Origin: Sediminimonas sp.
GTDB taxonomy: Bacteria > Pseudomonadota > Alphaproteobacteria > Rhodobacterales > Rhodobacteraceae
Direction of reading: 5' to 3'
NCBI RefSeq assembly: GCF_024637375.1
Contig: NZ_JAGXFK010000009.1
Span: 1 to 50,537 of the forward strand
DNA length: 50,537 nt
This document shows, piece by piece, positions 17,955-26,741 of this stretch. Below the pieces are notes generated by a model, which worked only from the letters and a program-made list of their open reading frames with translations, was not told the DNA's origin and searched no databases. Made by a program: the position numbers and the translations under genes. Each line of letters begins with the position of its first letter. Positions within the stretch are counted from its first letter, which is position 1.

Positions 17955-18305
17955 ATGATCTTGACCACCCCCGAAACGGGAAATTCGTCGCTGGGTCTGG
18001 CCATCGAGACGGTCGAGCAGCAGCTCGCCGACATGAAGGCCGACCTTGTGGCCCTGCAACGCAGGATCGCGTCGGGAGATTTCGACGCGCTCAAGGACGG
18101 CACCAGGCTTGTCGGCGAAATTCGCCAATGGCTCAAGCTTGCATTGGAAACGGAGATCAGACTTGAAGAACGCCGCAAACAACATGACGGAATCGTCAAT
18201 CACTACGCCATCGACTTCGACGAGGCCCGCCGGCAGATCGGGGGCCGGCTGGATCGTCTCCGCGACGCCCGGGGTGCAGTCGGAGTTCCTCGACAGCCTG
18301 AGTAG
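17955..18305 (+). CDS. gene transfer agent small terminase subunit (g1, TerS)
   Basis: The 116-residue, largely helical protein starts MILTTPETGNSSLGLAIETV and continues with coiled-coil-like ADMKADLVALQRRI and LVGEIRQWLKLALETEIRLEERRK. This is the pattern of RcGTA g1, shown in R. capsulatus to be a small terminase that partners TerL for headful DNA packaging. It is the first gene of the GTA cluster. I chose the ATG at 17955; 15 more in-frame residues upstream are unlikely. Its 3' end overlaps the large terminase by about 32 bases. Confidence 0.8.
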   Translation: MILTTPETGNSSLGLAIETVEQQLADMKADLVALQRRIASGDFDALKDGTRLVGEIRQWLKLALETEIRLEERRKQHDGIVNHYAIDFDEARRQIGGRLDRLRDARGAVGVPRQPE

Positions 18306-19590
18306 CGGCGAGATCCTGGCGCTGCGCTACCTGTTCGAGTTCTGGGCCATGGATCACCAGTTGCCCCCCGAGGGCGACTGGTGCAGCTGGGTAGTGATGG
18401 GCGGGCGCGGCGCCGGCAAGACCCGCGCCGGCGCCGAATGGGTGCGCGCCCAGGTCGAGGGCGCGCGCCCGCTGGACCCCGGTGCGTGCAGCCGCGTCGC
18501 CCTGGTGGGCGAGACCATGGACCAGGTGCGCGACGTGATGATCTTTGGCGAAAGCGGCATCCTGGCCTGTTCGCCGCCCCACCGGCGCCCCGAGTGGCAG
18601 GCCACGCGCAAGCGGCTGATCTGGCCCAACGGTGCCACGGCGCAGGTGTTTTCGGCGCATGAGCCGGAATCGCTGCGCGGGCCGCAGTTCGATGCCGCCT
18701 GGGTGGATGAGCTGGCCAAGTGGAAACGCGCCCGCGCGACATGGGACATGCTGCAATTCGCCCTGCGACTGGGCCGGCATCCGCGCGTGTGCGTGACCAC
18801 CACGCCGCGCAACGTCGGCGTGCTCAAGGAGCTTCTGGGCCGCGACAGCACGGTCATTACCCAGGCCCCTACCGAAGCCAACCGCGCCTACCTTGCGGAC
18901 AGCTTTCTCGAAGAGGTGCGCGCGCGCTATGCCGGCACCCGCTTGGGCCGGCATGAACTGGACGGCGTGCTGGTGGACGAGGCCGAGGATGCCCTGTGGC
19001 GTGGTGCGATGCTGGAGGCGGCCCGCCGGGCGCTGCCCTCGGGCGAGGACGGCATGGACCGGATCGTGGTGGCGATCGACCCACCGATGAGCAGGCATGC
19101 CGGCTCGGACGCCTGCGGCATCGTGGTGGCCGGTGCGCGCACCCGCGGCCCGGTGCAGGACTGGCGCGCCTGGGTGCTGGAGGATGCCAGCCTGCGCGGT
19201 GCCAGCCCCGCGCAATGGGCCGAAGCCGCGGTTGCGGCGATGGAACGCTGGGGCGCTTCGCGGCTGGTGGCCGAGGTCAACCAGGGCGGCAACCTCGTCG
19301 AGGAGGTGATCCGCCAGGTGGCCCCATTGGCGCCGGTGACGAAGGTGCACGCCCGCCAGGGCAAGGCGGCCCGCGCCGAGCCGGTGGCCGCGCTATACGA
19401 CCAGGGGCGGGTGTTTCACGCCGCCGGCGCCGAGCTGTCGGCGCTGGAAGAGCAGATGTGCGCGATGACGACGCGCGGGTTCGAGGGCCGCGGCAGCCCC
19501 GACCGGGTGGATGCGCTGGTCTGGGCGCTGCACGATCTGCTGATCGTGCCGGCGGCGAAATGGCGCGACCCGAAGCTGCGCGCGCTGTGA
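18274..19590 (+). CDS. gene transfer agent large terminase (g2, TerL)
   Basis: The 438-residue motor packages host DNA into GTA heads. The ATPase domain has Walker A VVMGGRGAGKTRAGAEW (about residue 34) and a Walker B-like FDAAWVDELAKW. The nuclease domain has VVAIDPPMSRHAGSDACGI, AEVNQGGNLVEEV and SPDRVDALVWALHDLL. The GTG at 18274 starts VQSEFLDSLSSGEIL, which matches the family. An upstream ATG at 18184 would add 30 residues that look like an off-frame shadow of g1. Length is close to other RcGTA TerL proteins. The gene is intact. Confidence 0.92.
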   Translation: MQSEFLDSLSSGEILALRYLFEFWAMDHQLPPEGDWCSWVVMGGRGAGKTRAGAEWVRAQVEGARPLDPGACSRVALVGETMDQVRDVMIFGESGILACSPPHRRPEWQATRKRLIWPNGATAQVFSAHEPESLRGPQFDAAWVDELAKWKRARATWDMLQFALRLGRHPRVCVTTTPRNVGVLKELLGRDSTVITQAPTEANRAYLADSFLEEVRARYAGTRLGRHELDGVLVDEAEDALWRGAMLEAARRALPSGEDGMDRIVVAIDPPMSRHAGSDACGIVVAGARTRGPVQDWRAWVLEDASLRGASPAQWAEAAVAAMERWGASRLVAEVNQGGNLVEEVIRQVAPLAPVTKVHARQGKAARAEPVAALYDQGRVFHAAGAELSALEEQMCAMTTRGFEGRGSPDRVDALVWALHDLLIVPAAKWRDPKLRAL

Positions 19591-19689
19591 TCGGGCGGCG
19601 TTAACGGTTTGCCGGCAATGTTCCCGGCAAGCCGCCACGCCGCGATCCGTGGCACCCAGGCAAGGCAACCGACGAGGAGCGACAAGCCA

Positions 19690-20941
19690 ATGGTATTGGA
19701 CATCTTTCGGCGCAGCACCGGGGCCGATGACAGCGCCGGCGCCCCCCAGGAGCGCAAGGCCAGCGCCACCGCCCGCGTGGTGGCGTGGCAGGGCGGCGGC
19801 CGCGTGGCGTGGAGCGCGCGCGACAGCCGCTCGCTGACGCGCACCGGCTACCTGGGCAACCCCGTGGCCTATCGCTGCGTCAAGATGATCAGCGAGGCGG
19901 CGGCGGCGCTGCCGCTGGGCGTGCAGGACGGCGAGGCGCGCTATGAACGTCATCCGCTGCTGGCGCTGATCGACCGGCCCAACCCCGCGCAGGGCAAGGC
20001 CGACCTGCTGGAGGCGCTCTACGGTCAGATCCTGCTGACCGGCGACGGCTATGTCGAGGCGGTGGGAACCGGCGACGAGGTCGGCAGCGGTCTGCCGGAC
20101 GAGTTGCATGTGCTGCGTTCGGACCGGATGAGCCTGGTGCCCGGGGCCGATGGCGTATGACTACACGGTGGGCGCGCGCAAGCACCGCTTCGACGTGCGC
20201 GGCCCGGTGCCGCCGGTCTGCCATATCCGCAATTTCCACCCGCAGGACGACCACTATGGGCTTTCGCCGATGCAGGCGGCGGCGCAGGCGCTGGACGTGC
20301 ACAACTCGGCCAGCCGCTGGTCGAAGGCATTGCTGGACAACGCCGCGCGGCCTTCGGGCGCGATCATTTACAAGGGCGCCGAGGGGCAGGGCACGCTGAG
20401 CGCCGATCAGTACGACCGCCTGACCGCCGAGACGGAAAGCTATCACCAGGGCGCGCGCAACGCCGGGCGGCCGATGTTGCTGGAGGGCGGGCTGGACTGG
20501 AAACCGATGGGGTTTTCGCCTGCCGACATGGAATTCCAGAAAACCAAGGACTCGGCGGCGCGCGAGATCGCGCTGACCTTCGGGGTGCCGCCGATGCTGC
20601 TGGGGATTCCGGGCGACGCCACCTATGCCAATTACCAGGAGGCCAACCGCGCCTTCTATCGTCAGACGGTGCTGCCGATGGCGGCGCGGGTGGTGGCGGG
20701 GCTGGCCGACTGGCTGACGCGACTGGCCGGCGCGCCCGAGCTGCGGATGTTTCCCGACCTAGACCAGGTGCCGGCGCTGGCGTCCGAGCGCGAGTCGCAA
20801 TGGCGCCGGGTGGCGGCGGCCGATTTCCTGACCGAGGCGGAAAAGCGGCGCCTGCTGGGACTGCCGGCACGCCCGGCCCCCGAAGACGCTGCCGCGCCGG
20901 CCGGCACACCGGATTTGGAGGGCGGTGGCCGGGATGCGTGA
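19690..20941 (+). pseudogene. gene transfer agent portal protein (g3), frameshifted
   Basis: The HK97-type portal is split into two frames. The first (19690-20160) encodes MVLDIFRRSTG to LRSDRMSLVPGADGV and stops. The second (from 20150) resumes MAYDYTVGARKHRF through SFTPADM-like capsid-portal sequence to the end at 20941. Together they match a full portal of about 415 residues. A +1 shift is needed near 20140-20155. The residues expected between ADG and AYDY (as I recall, usually WP plus one) are missing, which suggests a deletion of about 11 bases. GAGGAG precedes the start. The portal is essential for packaging in RcGTA, so particles may not form unless the two pieces work in trans or the read is wrong. 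Confidence 0.8.
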
Positions 20942-21173
20942 GACGCGCCCGCCGAGGCCATACGGCTTCGAGGCGTTCGACTGCGCGCCGGCGCTGCGGC
21001 TGGAGGCGCACGAGAGGGTTTCGAAACTCCAGGTCGAGGCGCTGCAAGAGCGCGCCCGCAAGCTGGAAGAGGCGATGGAAAAGCTGGAGCGGCGCTTGTG
21101 GCTGACGGTTTACGGCGTGCTGGGGATGATCCTGGCGCAGGCGTTGCAATCGTTGCTGAACGCGACGCCCTGA
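20934..21173 (+). CDS. GTA head formation protein, RCAP_rcc01685 family (g3.5)
   Basis: The 79-residue protein starts MRETRPPRPYGFEAFDCAPA. It has a helical, coiled-coil-prone middle (LEAHERVSKLQVEALQERAR and EAMEKLERRLWL) and a C-terminal hydrophobic helix (TVYGVLGMILAQALQSLL). This size, order and position between portal and protease match rcc01685-type proteins. The start overlaps the end of g3 by 8 bases. A GTG three codons earlier is the alternative start. Confidence 0.8.
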   Translation: MRETRPPRPYGFEAFDCAPALRLEAHERVSKLQVEALQERARKLEEAMEKLERRLWLTVYGVLGMILAQALQSLLNATP

Positions 21174-21194
21174 GCAGGACGAAAGGAAAACGAG

Positions 21195-21749
21195 ATGCAA
21201 GACGACACCGGTCTGGAGCGCAAGTTCTGCCGCTTCGACAAGGATCTGACAGTGAGCGACACCGCCGGCATCGCGGGCTATGCCAGCCTGTTCGGCGCCC
21301 CCGACCAAGGCGGCGACGTGGTGGCGCCGGGCGCATATGGTGCCTCGCTCAAGCGACTGGCGGGCGACGGGCGGCGGGTCAAGATGCTGTGGCAGCACGA
21401 CCCGACGCAACCCATCGGCATCTGGGACGAGGTGCGCGAGGACGCCCGCGGCCTGTATGTCAGGGGCCGCATTCTCGACAGCGTCGAGAAGGGCCGCGAG
21501 GCGGCGGCGCTGATCGCCGCGGGTGCCATCGAGGGGCTGTCGATCGGGTATCGCACGCTGCGGGCGGCGCGCGGTGACGACGGGCGTCGGCTGCTCAAGG
21601 AACTGGAGCTTTGGGAAGTGTCGCTGGTGACCTTCCCGATGCTGTCCAGTGCGCGGGTGGCGGCCAAAGGCGATGCGCTGGCGATCGATGGCCTGCGCGA
21701 ACTGGCGGCGATCTTTGGCGACGCCCGCCGTGACCTGGGGCGCGGCTGA
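21195..21749 (+). CDS. gene transfer agent prohead protease (g4), HK97 family
   Basis: The 184-residue serine protease matures the capsid by removing the scaffold part of the major capsid protein. It has GYASLFGAPDQGGDVVAPGA, VKMLWQHDPTQPIGIWDE with the catalytic His, and EGLSIGYRTLRA with the catalytic Ser. ELWEVSLVTFPMLSSARV is also typical of the prohead protease family. It stands right before the capsid gene, as in HK97-like phages. The frame is intact and length is normal. Confidence 0.93.
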   Translation: MQDDTGLERKFCRFDKDLTVSDTAGIAGYASLFGAPDQGGDVVAPGAYGASLKRLAGDGRRVKMLWQHDPTQPIGIWDEVREDARGLYVRGRILDSVEKGREAAALIAAGAIEGLSIGYRTLRAARGDDGRRLLKELELWEVSLVTFPMLSSARVAAKGDALAIDGLRELAAIFGDARRDLGRG

Positions 21750-21789
21750 CGCGGCCACGGGCATCCGAAACCTCTGGAAAGGGTAGACC

Positions 21790-22980
21790 ATGAGCAAGAC
21801 CGAACCGACACGAGCCCGGGGCGGCGGAGACCCCTCCGCGCTGTCCGAACTGAGATCCGCGGTGACGGGTTTCGTAAGTGACTTCAAAGGCTTCCGGGAT
21901 GACTTCGACACCAGGCTGCAACAAACCGAAGAGCGACTGACCATGCTGAACAAGAAATCCTGCACCCCCGCCCCGATGCGCCCGGCGCTGTCAGTAAATG
22001 CCGAAACCGAGCTGCCGCACCAAAAGGCGTTCGACGCCTATCTGCGCAGCGGCGACGACGACGCGCTGCGCGGCCTGGCCCCGGAAGGCAAGGCGATGTC
22101 CACCGCGGTGGCCGGCGACGGCGGCTACCTGGTGGACCCGCAGACGTCCGAGACGATCCGCGGGGTGCTGAACTCGACCGCCTCGCTGCGCGCGGTGGCC
22201 AATGTCGTCGAGGTCGAGGCGACTTCGTATGACGTGCTGGTGGACCATTCCGACGTGGGCCATGGCTGGAGCACCGAAAGCGGCGCGGTGACCGAGAGTG
22301 CGACGCCGGTGATCGACCGGATCGGCATCCCGCTGCACGAACTCAGCGCCATGCCCAAGGCCAGTCAGCGGCTGCTGGATGACAGCGCCTTCGACGTTGA
22401 GGGCTGGCTGGCCAGCCGCATCGCCGACAAGTTCACCCGCGCCGAGGCGGCGGCTTTCGTGAGCGGCGACGGCGTTGACAAGCCGACCGGCTTTCTGACC
22501 CATGCACAGGTCGACAACGACGTCTGGAGTTGGGGCAATCTTGGATACGTGCCCACCGGCGTTGACGGTGCCTTTGGCGGCCCCGATGCGATCATCGACC
22601 TGATCTATGCGCTGGGTGCGCAGTACCGGGCCGGCGCGGTGTTCGTGATGAACTCGAAAACCGCCGGGCAGATCCGCAAGATGAAGGATGCCGAGGGCCG
22701 GTTCCTTTGGACCGATGGCATGGCGGCGGGCGAGCCGGCGCGGCTGATGGGCTACAAGGTGCTGATCGCCGAGGACATGCCCGACGTCGCCAGCGGCTCG
22801 GTCGCGGTGGCCTTTGGTGATTTCTCCGCTGGGTACACGGTGGCCGAGCGCCCCGACCTGCGGGTGCTGCGCGATCCGTTCAGCGCCAAACCGCACGTTC
22901 TGTTCTACGCCACCAAGCGCGTGGGCGGCGACGTGAGCGACTTCGCCGCGATCAAGCTGCTGAAATTCGCCGTTTCCTGA
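21790..22980 (+). CDS. gene transfer agent major capsid protein (g5), HK97 fold
   Basis: The 396-residue capsid protein has an N-terminal helical scaffold region (about residues 1-110, with ELRSAVTGFVSDFKGFRDDF) that the prohead protease would remove. The HK97 shell domain follows: GGYLVDPQTSETIRGVLNST, SAMPKASQRLLDDSAFDVEG, AAAFVSGDGVDKPTGFLTH, RFLWTDGMAAGEPARLMGYK and VAFGDFSAGYTVAERPDLRV. The frame is intact. About 120 bases without a gene separate it from g6. Confidence 0.95.
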   Translation: MSKTEPTRARGGGDPSALSELRSAVTGFVSDFKGFRDDFDTRLQQTEERLTMLNKKSCTPAPMRPALSVNAETELPHQKAFDAYLRSGDDDALRGLAPEGKAMSTAVAGDGGYLVDPQTSETIRGVLNSTASLRAVANVVEVEATSYDVLVDHSDVGHGWSTESGAVTESATPVIDRIGIPLHELSAMPKASQRLLDDSAFDVEGWLASRIADKFTRAEAAAFVSGDGVDKPTGFLTHAQVDNDVWSWGNLGYVPTGVDGAFGGPDAIIDLIYALGAQYRAGAVFVMNSKTAGQIRKMKDAEGRFLWTDGMAAGEPARLMGYKVLIAEDMPDVASGSVAVAFGDFSAGYTVAERPDLRVLRDPFSAKPHVLFYATKRVGGDVSDFAAIKLLKFAVS

Positions 22981-23099
22981 GCGGCGGGGCCGTTTCCCGC
23001 CCCCCTTGCGCATTCGCGTGCGGGTGGGGGCGGGACGCGCACACCCGGCCAAGAGCGTTCCCGCGGTTGAAGGGGGGCGAAGATTTCGGAGTTTGACCC

Positions 23100-23699
23100 A
23101 TGATGTTAGTCGAAGAGACCACCACGTCCGACGCGGGACTGCCGGTGGGGGAATTCAAGGCCCACCTGCGGCTGGGAACCGGGTTTTCCGAGGATCAGGT
23201 GCAGGACGCGCTATTGCAGAGCTTTCTGCGCGCGGCGCTGTCGGCGATCGAGGCGCGCACCGGCAAGATCCTGTTGGAGCGGGACTTCTCGTGGGTGTTG
23301 GCCGCGTGGCGCGATCCGGTCGCGCAGGCCCTGCCGGTGGCGCCGGTCACGCAGGTGCTGGAGATGGTGATCACCGACCGGCTGGGTATCGAGGCCCCGG
23401 TTTCGCCCGATGCCTGGCGGTTAGAACCCGACATGCACCGCCCGCGCCTGGTGGCCACCGAGGCCTGCCTGCCGACGGTGCCGCGCGGCGGAACCGCGCG
23501 GCTGACGTTCCGGGCCGGGTTCGGGGCTGCCTGGGGCGACATCCCGGCCGACCTGGCGCAGGCGGTGCTGTTGCTGGCGGCGCATTACTACGAATACCGA
23601 GACGAGACATCGCTGGGCCGCGGCTGCATGCCTTTCGGGGTTTCCTCGTTGATCGAACGCTACCGCACGGTGCGGCTGCTGGCGGGGCATTCACGATGA
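23100..23699 (+). CDS. gene transfer agent head-tail connector (g6), gp6-like
   Basis: The 199-residue connector/adaptor protein starts MMLVEETTTSDAGLPVGEFK. It shows LRLGTGFSEDQVQDALLQSF, IEARTGKILLERDFSWVLA, GTARLTFRAGFGAAWGDIPA and AVLLLAAHYYEYRD, the pattern of phiE125 gp8/HK97 gp6-like connectors that sit on the portal. Its stop overlaps the g7 start as ATGA. Confidence 0.87.
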   Translation: MMLVEETTTSDAGLPVGEFKAHLRLGTGFSEDQVQDALLQSFLRAALSAIEARTGKILLERDFSWVLAAWRDPVAQALPVAPVTQVLEMVITDRLGIEAPVSPDAWRLEPDMHRPRLVATEACLPTVPRGGTARLTFRAGFGAAWGDIPADLAQAVLLLAAHYYEYRDETSLGRGCMPFGVSSLIERYRTVRLLAGHSR

Positions 23700-24034
23700 G
23701 CGCCCCGGTGCTGAACCGCGAGATGGTTCTGGAGACGCCGGTCACCATCCCCGACGGGGCAGGCGGCCATGCGGGTGGCTGGCAGGCGCTGGGCACGCTG
23801 TGGGCCGAGCTGCGCCCGCGCACCGGGCGCGATGCCGTCGGCGAGGGCGCGGCGCTGTCGCTGATGCGCTACCGCATCGTGCTGCGCGCTGCCCCCGATG
23901 GCAGCAGCATGCGCCCGCGCGCCGGCCAGCGGCTACGCCTCGGCGCACGGCGGTTTCGCATCCAGGCGGTGGCCGAATTCGACGCGCGTGCGCGTTACCT
24001 GGAATGCTTCGCTCAAGAGGAGGAGGCGACATGA
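23696..24034 (+). CDS. gene transfer agent head-tail adaptor (g7)
   Basis: The 112-residue beta-rich protein starts MSAPVLNREMVLETPVTI and contains GGWQALGTLWAELRPRTGRD and LRLGARRFRIQAVAEFDARA, the pattern of SPP1 gp16-like head-tail joining/stopper proteins. The ATGA overlaps with g6 (upstream) and g8 (downstream) show a tightly coupled translation unit. Confidence 0.85.
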   Translation: MSAPVLNREMVLETPVTIPDGAGGHAGGWQALGTLWAELRPRTGRDAVGEGAALSLMRYRIVLRAAPDGSSMRPRAGQRLRLGARRFRIQAVAEFDARARYLECFAQEEEAT

Positions 24035-24448
24035 GCTATGGCATGTCGGCGGCCCTGCAACGGGCGGTTTACCAACGGCTGACGGCCGACCCGGCGGTGT
24101 CGGCGGCCGCGCCCGGCGCAGTATTCGACGCGCCCCCCCGAGGGGCCGTTGCCCGAGACCTATGTCAGCCTCGGCCCCGAGCAGGTTCGCGACCGATCCG
24201 ACAAGATCGGGCGCGGTGCGGCGCATGATTTCACCGTCTCGGTGGTGACGGCCGCGGCCGGGTTCGAGGTGGCCAAGGCGCTGGCCGGCGCGGTGAGCGA
24301 CGCGTTGCTGGAGGCCGACATGGTGCTGGCACGCGGACGGCTGGTGGGGCTCGATTTCCTTCAAACCAAGGCCGAGCGTGCCGCGCGCGGGCGGCTCAGG
24401 CGGATCGACCTGCGCTTTCGCGCGCGAGTGGACGACAACCAATTGTGA
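24031..24448 (+). pseudogene. gene transfer agent tail terminator (g8, DUF3168), frameshifted in a C7 run
   Basis: From ATG 24031 the frame reads MSYGMSAALQRAVYQRLTAD to VFDAPP and then loses family likeness, ending at 24228. The next frame continues from about 24141 with PETYVSLGPEQVRDRSDKIG to the end at 24448. Removing one C from the seven Cs at 24132-24138 restores one DUF3168 protein of about 138 residues. Tail terminators cap the tail tube and join it to the head, so loss should block tail attachment. It could be a genuine mutation, a slippage site or an assembly error. Confidence 0.8.
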
Positions 24449-24465
24449 CAAGCGGAGTAAGCGAC

Positions 24466-24879
24466 ATGGCAACACAGAATGGCAGGGATCTGTTGATCAA
24501 GGTGGATCTGACCGGCGACGGCCAGTTCCAGACGGTGGCGGGTCTGCGCGCCACGCGCCTGAGCTTCAACGCCGAGCGCGTCGACGTCACCAGCCTGGAA
24601 TCCGCGGGCGGCTGGCGCGAGTTGCTGGCCGGGGCGGGCGTGAAATCGGCCGAGATCACCGGCTCGGGCGTGTTTCGCGACGCTGCCACCGACGAACGCG
24701 CGCGGCAGATATTCTTCGATGGTGAAGTGCCGGATTTCCAGGTGGTGATCCCCGATTTCGGCATCATTGCCGGGCCGTTCCAGATCGGGGCGATCGAATA
24801 CGCCGGCAGTCACAACGGCGAGGCCACCTACGAGCTGTCGCTGGCTTCGGCCGGGGCGCTTAGCTTTACGGCGGTGTGA
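24466..24879 (+). CDS. gene transfer agent major tail (tube) protein (g9), TP901-1 family
   Basis: The 137-residue tail-tube subunit starts MATQNGRDLLIKVDLTGDGQ and has RATRLSFNAERVDVTSLESA, SAEITGSGVFRDAATDERAR and PFQIGAIEYAGSHNGEATYE, all standard for TP901-1/RcGTA major tail proteins. The ATG at 24466 follows AGCGGAG. A GTG-type overlap leads directly into g10. Confidence 0.92.
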   Translation: MATQNGRDLLIKVDLTGDGQFQTVAGLRATRLSFNAERVDVTSLESAGGWRELLAGAGVKSAEITGSGVFRDAATDERARQIFFDGEVPDFQVVIPDFGIIAGPFQIGAIEYAGSHNGEATYELSLASAGALSFTAV

Positions 24880-24881
24880 GC

Positions 24882-25208
24882 ATGGCCAACCCCTATGCAG
24901 GCGAGGTGGCGCTGGTCATCGACGGCGAGCGCCATGTGCTGAAGCTGACCCTCGGCGCGCTGGCCGAGCTGGAAACGGTGCTGGGGGCCGACACCCTGAT
25001 GGCGCTGGCCGAACGGTTCGAAGCGGGCCGCTTTTGCAGCCGCGACATCATCGCGGTGCTGGTCGCGGGGCTGCGCGGCGGCGGCTGGGCGGGGCAGGTG
25101 GCAGACCTGACCTGTGCCGAGGTCGACGGCGGCCCGATGGCGGCGGCGCGCGCGGCGGCGCAGCTTCTGGCGCGGGCCTTCGCGTTGCCCGACGAGGCCG
25201 CCGGGTGA
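24882..25208 (+). CDS. gene transfer agent family protein g10 (tail assembly chaperone type)
   Basis: The 108-residue protein starts MANPYAGEVALVIDGERHVL and has LTLGALAELETVLGADTLMA and CSRDIIAVLVAGLRGGGW. This matches the GTA gene 10 family, placed between tube and tape measure where siphophages carry tail chaperones. A GTG at 24876 overlapping the g9 stop is an alternative start two codons upstream. It overlaps g10.1 by 4 bases (GTGA). Confidence 0.87.
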   Translation: MANPYAGEVALVIDGERHVLKLTLGALAELETVLGADTLMALAERFEAGRFCSRDIIAVLVAGLRGGGWAGQVADLTCAEVDGGPMAAARAAAQLLARAFALPDEAAG

Positions 25209-25438
25209 GCCGCATCGACTGGCCGGTGCTGATGCGCGCGGGGTTGCGTCGGTTGGGCCTTGCGCCGGCGCAGTTCTGGGCGCTGACCCCGGCCGAGCTG
25301 ATGCTGATGCTCGGCCACGGCGGGGCAGCGGCGCCATTGGGGCGCGTGCGGCTGGCGGAAATGATGCGCGACTGGCCCGATCCGGGCGGCGCGGGTGCAG
25401 AGGTTGAAAAGCAAGAGGGCGATCATGGCGGCGGATGA
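25205..25438 (+). CDS. gene transfer agent tail assembly chaperone, rcc01693 type (g10.1)
   Basis: The 77-residue protein begins at GTG 25205 (SRIDWPVLMRAGLRRLGL) and has AQFWALTPAELMLMLGHGG, typical of the small rcc01693-like phage tail assembly chaperones. Start and stop overlap both neighbours (GTGA with g10; the stop lies 11 bases inside g11), so it is translationally coupled on both sides. Confidence 0.82.
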   Translation: MSRIDWPVLMRAGLRRLGLAPAQFWALTPAELMLMLGHGGAAAPLGRVRLAEMMRDWPDPGGAGAEVEKQEGDHGGG

Positions 25439-26093
25439 ACAGATGGGCGCGCTGGACGAACAGATCGACGCGCTGGAAGGCACGATGAGCGCGGCGGCGG
25501 ATGTGGCCGGGGTGTTCGACGACGAGCTTCGGCGGATGCGCGGCGCGTTGGCCGATACCGGCCGCGACCTGGCGACGGTCGAGCGCGGGTTCAGCCGTGG
25601 GCTGCGACGCGCCTTCGACGGCGTGGCTTTTGACGGGGTGAAGCTGTCGGACGCGCTGAGCGGTCTGGCGCGCACCATGGCTGACACTGCCTATTCGGCG
25701 GCGGTGCGTCCGGTGTCGCGGCATCTGGGCGGCCTGCTGGCCGAGGGCGTGGGCCGCGCGGTCAGCGGCATCCTGCCCTTCGGCGACGGTGCGGGGTTCG
25801 CGCAGGGCCGCGTCATGCCCTTTGCCACCGGCGGCGTGGTCAGCGGGCCGGTGGCGTTTCCGATGCGCGGCGGCACCGGGCTGATGGGCGAGGCGGGCGC
25901 CGAGGCGATCATGCCGCTGGCACGCGGCCCCGACGGCAAGCTGGGCGTGCGCGCGGGCAGTGGCAGTGGCGGCCGCCCGGTGCAGGTGGTCATGAATATC
26001 TCGACCCCCGACGTCGAGGGCTTTCGCCGCTCGCAAAGCCAGATTGCCGCGCAGATGGGCCGTGCCATCGCGCGCGGACAACGCAACCGCTAA
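25425..26093 (+). CDS. gene transfer agent tail tape measure protein (g11)
   Basis: The 222-residue tape measure is very short compared with phages, in keeping with the short GTA tail. The N-terminal half is helical (MGALDEQIDALEGTMSAAAD, LADTGRDLATVERGFSRGLR). The C-terminal half is the familiar Gly-rich FATGGVVSGPVAFPMRGG, GLMGEAGAEAIMPLARGPDG and VVMNISTPDVEGFRRSQSQI. I chose the ATG at 25425, supported by overlap with g10.1. The frame is intact. Confidence 0.9.
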   Translation: MAADEQMGALDEQIDALEGTMSAAADVAGVFDDELRRMRGALADTGRDLATVERGFSRGLRRAFDGVAFDGVKLSDALSGLARTMADTAYSAAVRPVSRHLGGLLAEGVGRAVSGILPFGDGAGFAQGRVMPFATGGVVSGPVAFPMRGGTGLMGEAGAEAIMPLARGPDGKLGVRAGSGSGGRPVQVVMNISTPDVEGFRRSQSQIAAQMGRAIARGQRNR

Positions 26094-26108
26094 GCAGGAG
26101 GGCGAGCG

Positions 26109-26741
26109 ATGAGCTTTCACGAAGTCCGGTTTCCCGCCAACCTGAGCTTCGGCTCGCTGGGCGGGCCTGAGCGGCGCACCGACGTGGTGACGCTGGCCAA
26201 CGGGTTCGAAGAGCGCAACACCCCTTGGGCGCATTCGCGCCGACGCTATGATGCCGGGCTGGGGATGCGATCTCTGGACGATGTGGCGGCGCTGATCGCC
26301 TTTTTCGAAGCGCGCCGCGGGCAGATGTTCGGCTTTCGCTGGAAGGACTGGGCCGACTACAAATCATGCGCGCCCTCGGCCACGCCCGCCCATGACGACC
26401 AGGTGATCGGGCAGGGCGACGGGACGCGGCGCGAGTTCGCGCTGATCAAGAGCTATATCTCCGGCGACCAGAGCTATGCGCGCCCGATTACCAAGCCGGT
26501 GCGCGGCACCGTGCGGGTGGGTATCGAGGGCGACGAGATGCACGAGGGCGTGCATTACAGCGTCGATACCGCGCGCGGTATGGTCAGCTTATCCGATGTG
26601 CCGGGCCCGGGCCGGCAGGTGACGGCGGGGTACGAATTCGACGTGCCGGTGCGGTTCGATACTGACCGAATCGCCACGTCGGTGGCCAGTTTCCAGGCCG
26701 GCGAGGTGCCGGACGTGCCGGTGGTGGAGGTGCGGGTATGA
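26109..26741 (+). CDS. gene transfer agent distal tail protein (g12, DUF2460)
   Basis: The 210-residue protein has the DUF2460/TIGR02217 pattern: MSFHEVRFPANLSFGSLGGP, RTDVVTLANGFEERNTPWAH, FFEARRGQMFGFRWKDWADY and a C-terminal PVRFDTDRIATSVASFQAGE. In RcGTA this forms the distal-tail ring at the tip of the tube. Its stop overlaps the g13 ATG. Confidence 0.93.
   Translation: MSFHEVRFPANLSFGSLGGPERRTDVVTLANGFEERNTPWAHSRRRYDAGLGMRSLDDVAALIAFFEARRGQMFGFRWKDWADYKSCAPSATPAHDDQVIGQGDGTRREFALIKSYISGDQSYARPITKPVRGTVRVGIEGDEMHEGVHYSVDTARGMVSLSDVPGPGRQVTAGYEFDVPVRFDTDRIATSVASFQAGEVPDVPVVEVRV

Noticed and set aside
18184-18273. Upstream ATG start for the large terminase
   Set aside because: The added residues (Ser/Thr/Arg-rich) are an off-frame reading of g1 and would overlap it by over 120 bases; the GTG at 18274 fits the family start.
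24132-24138. Programmed frameshifting in g8 at the C7 run
   Set aside because: A +1 slip on CCC-C is possible in principle, but GTA/DUF3168 genes are normally in one frame and no stimulatory signal is evident. Treated as mutation or error.
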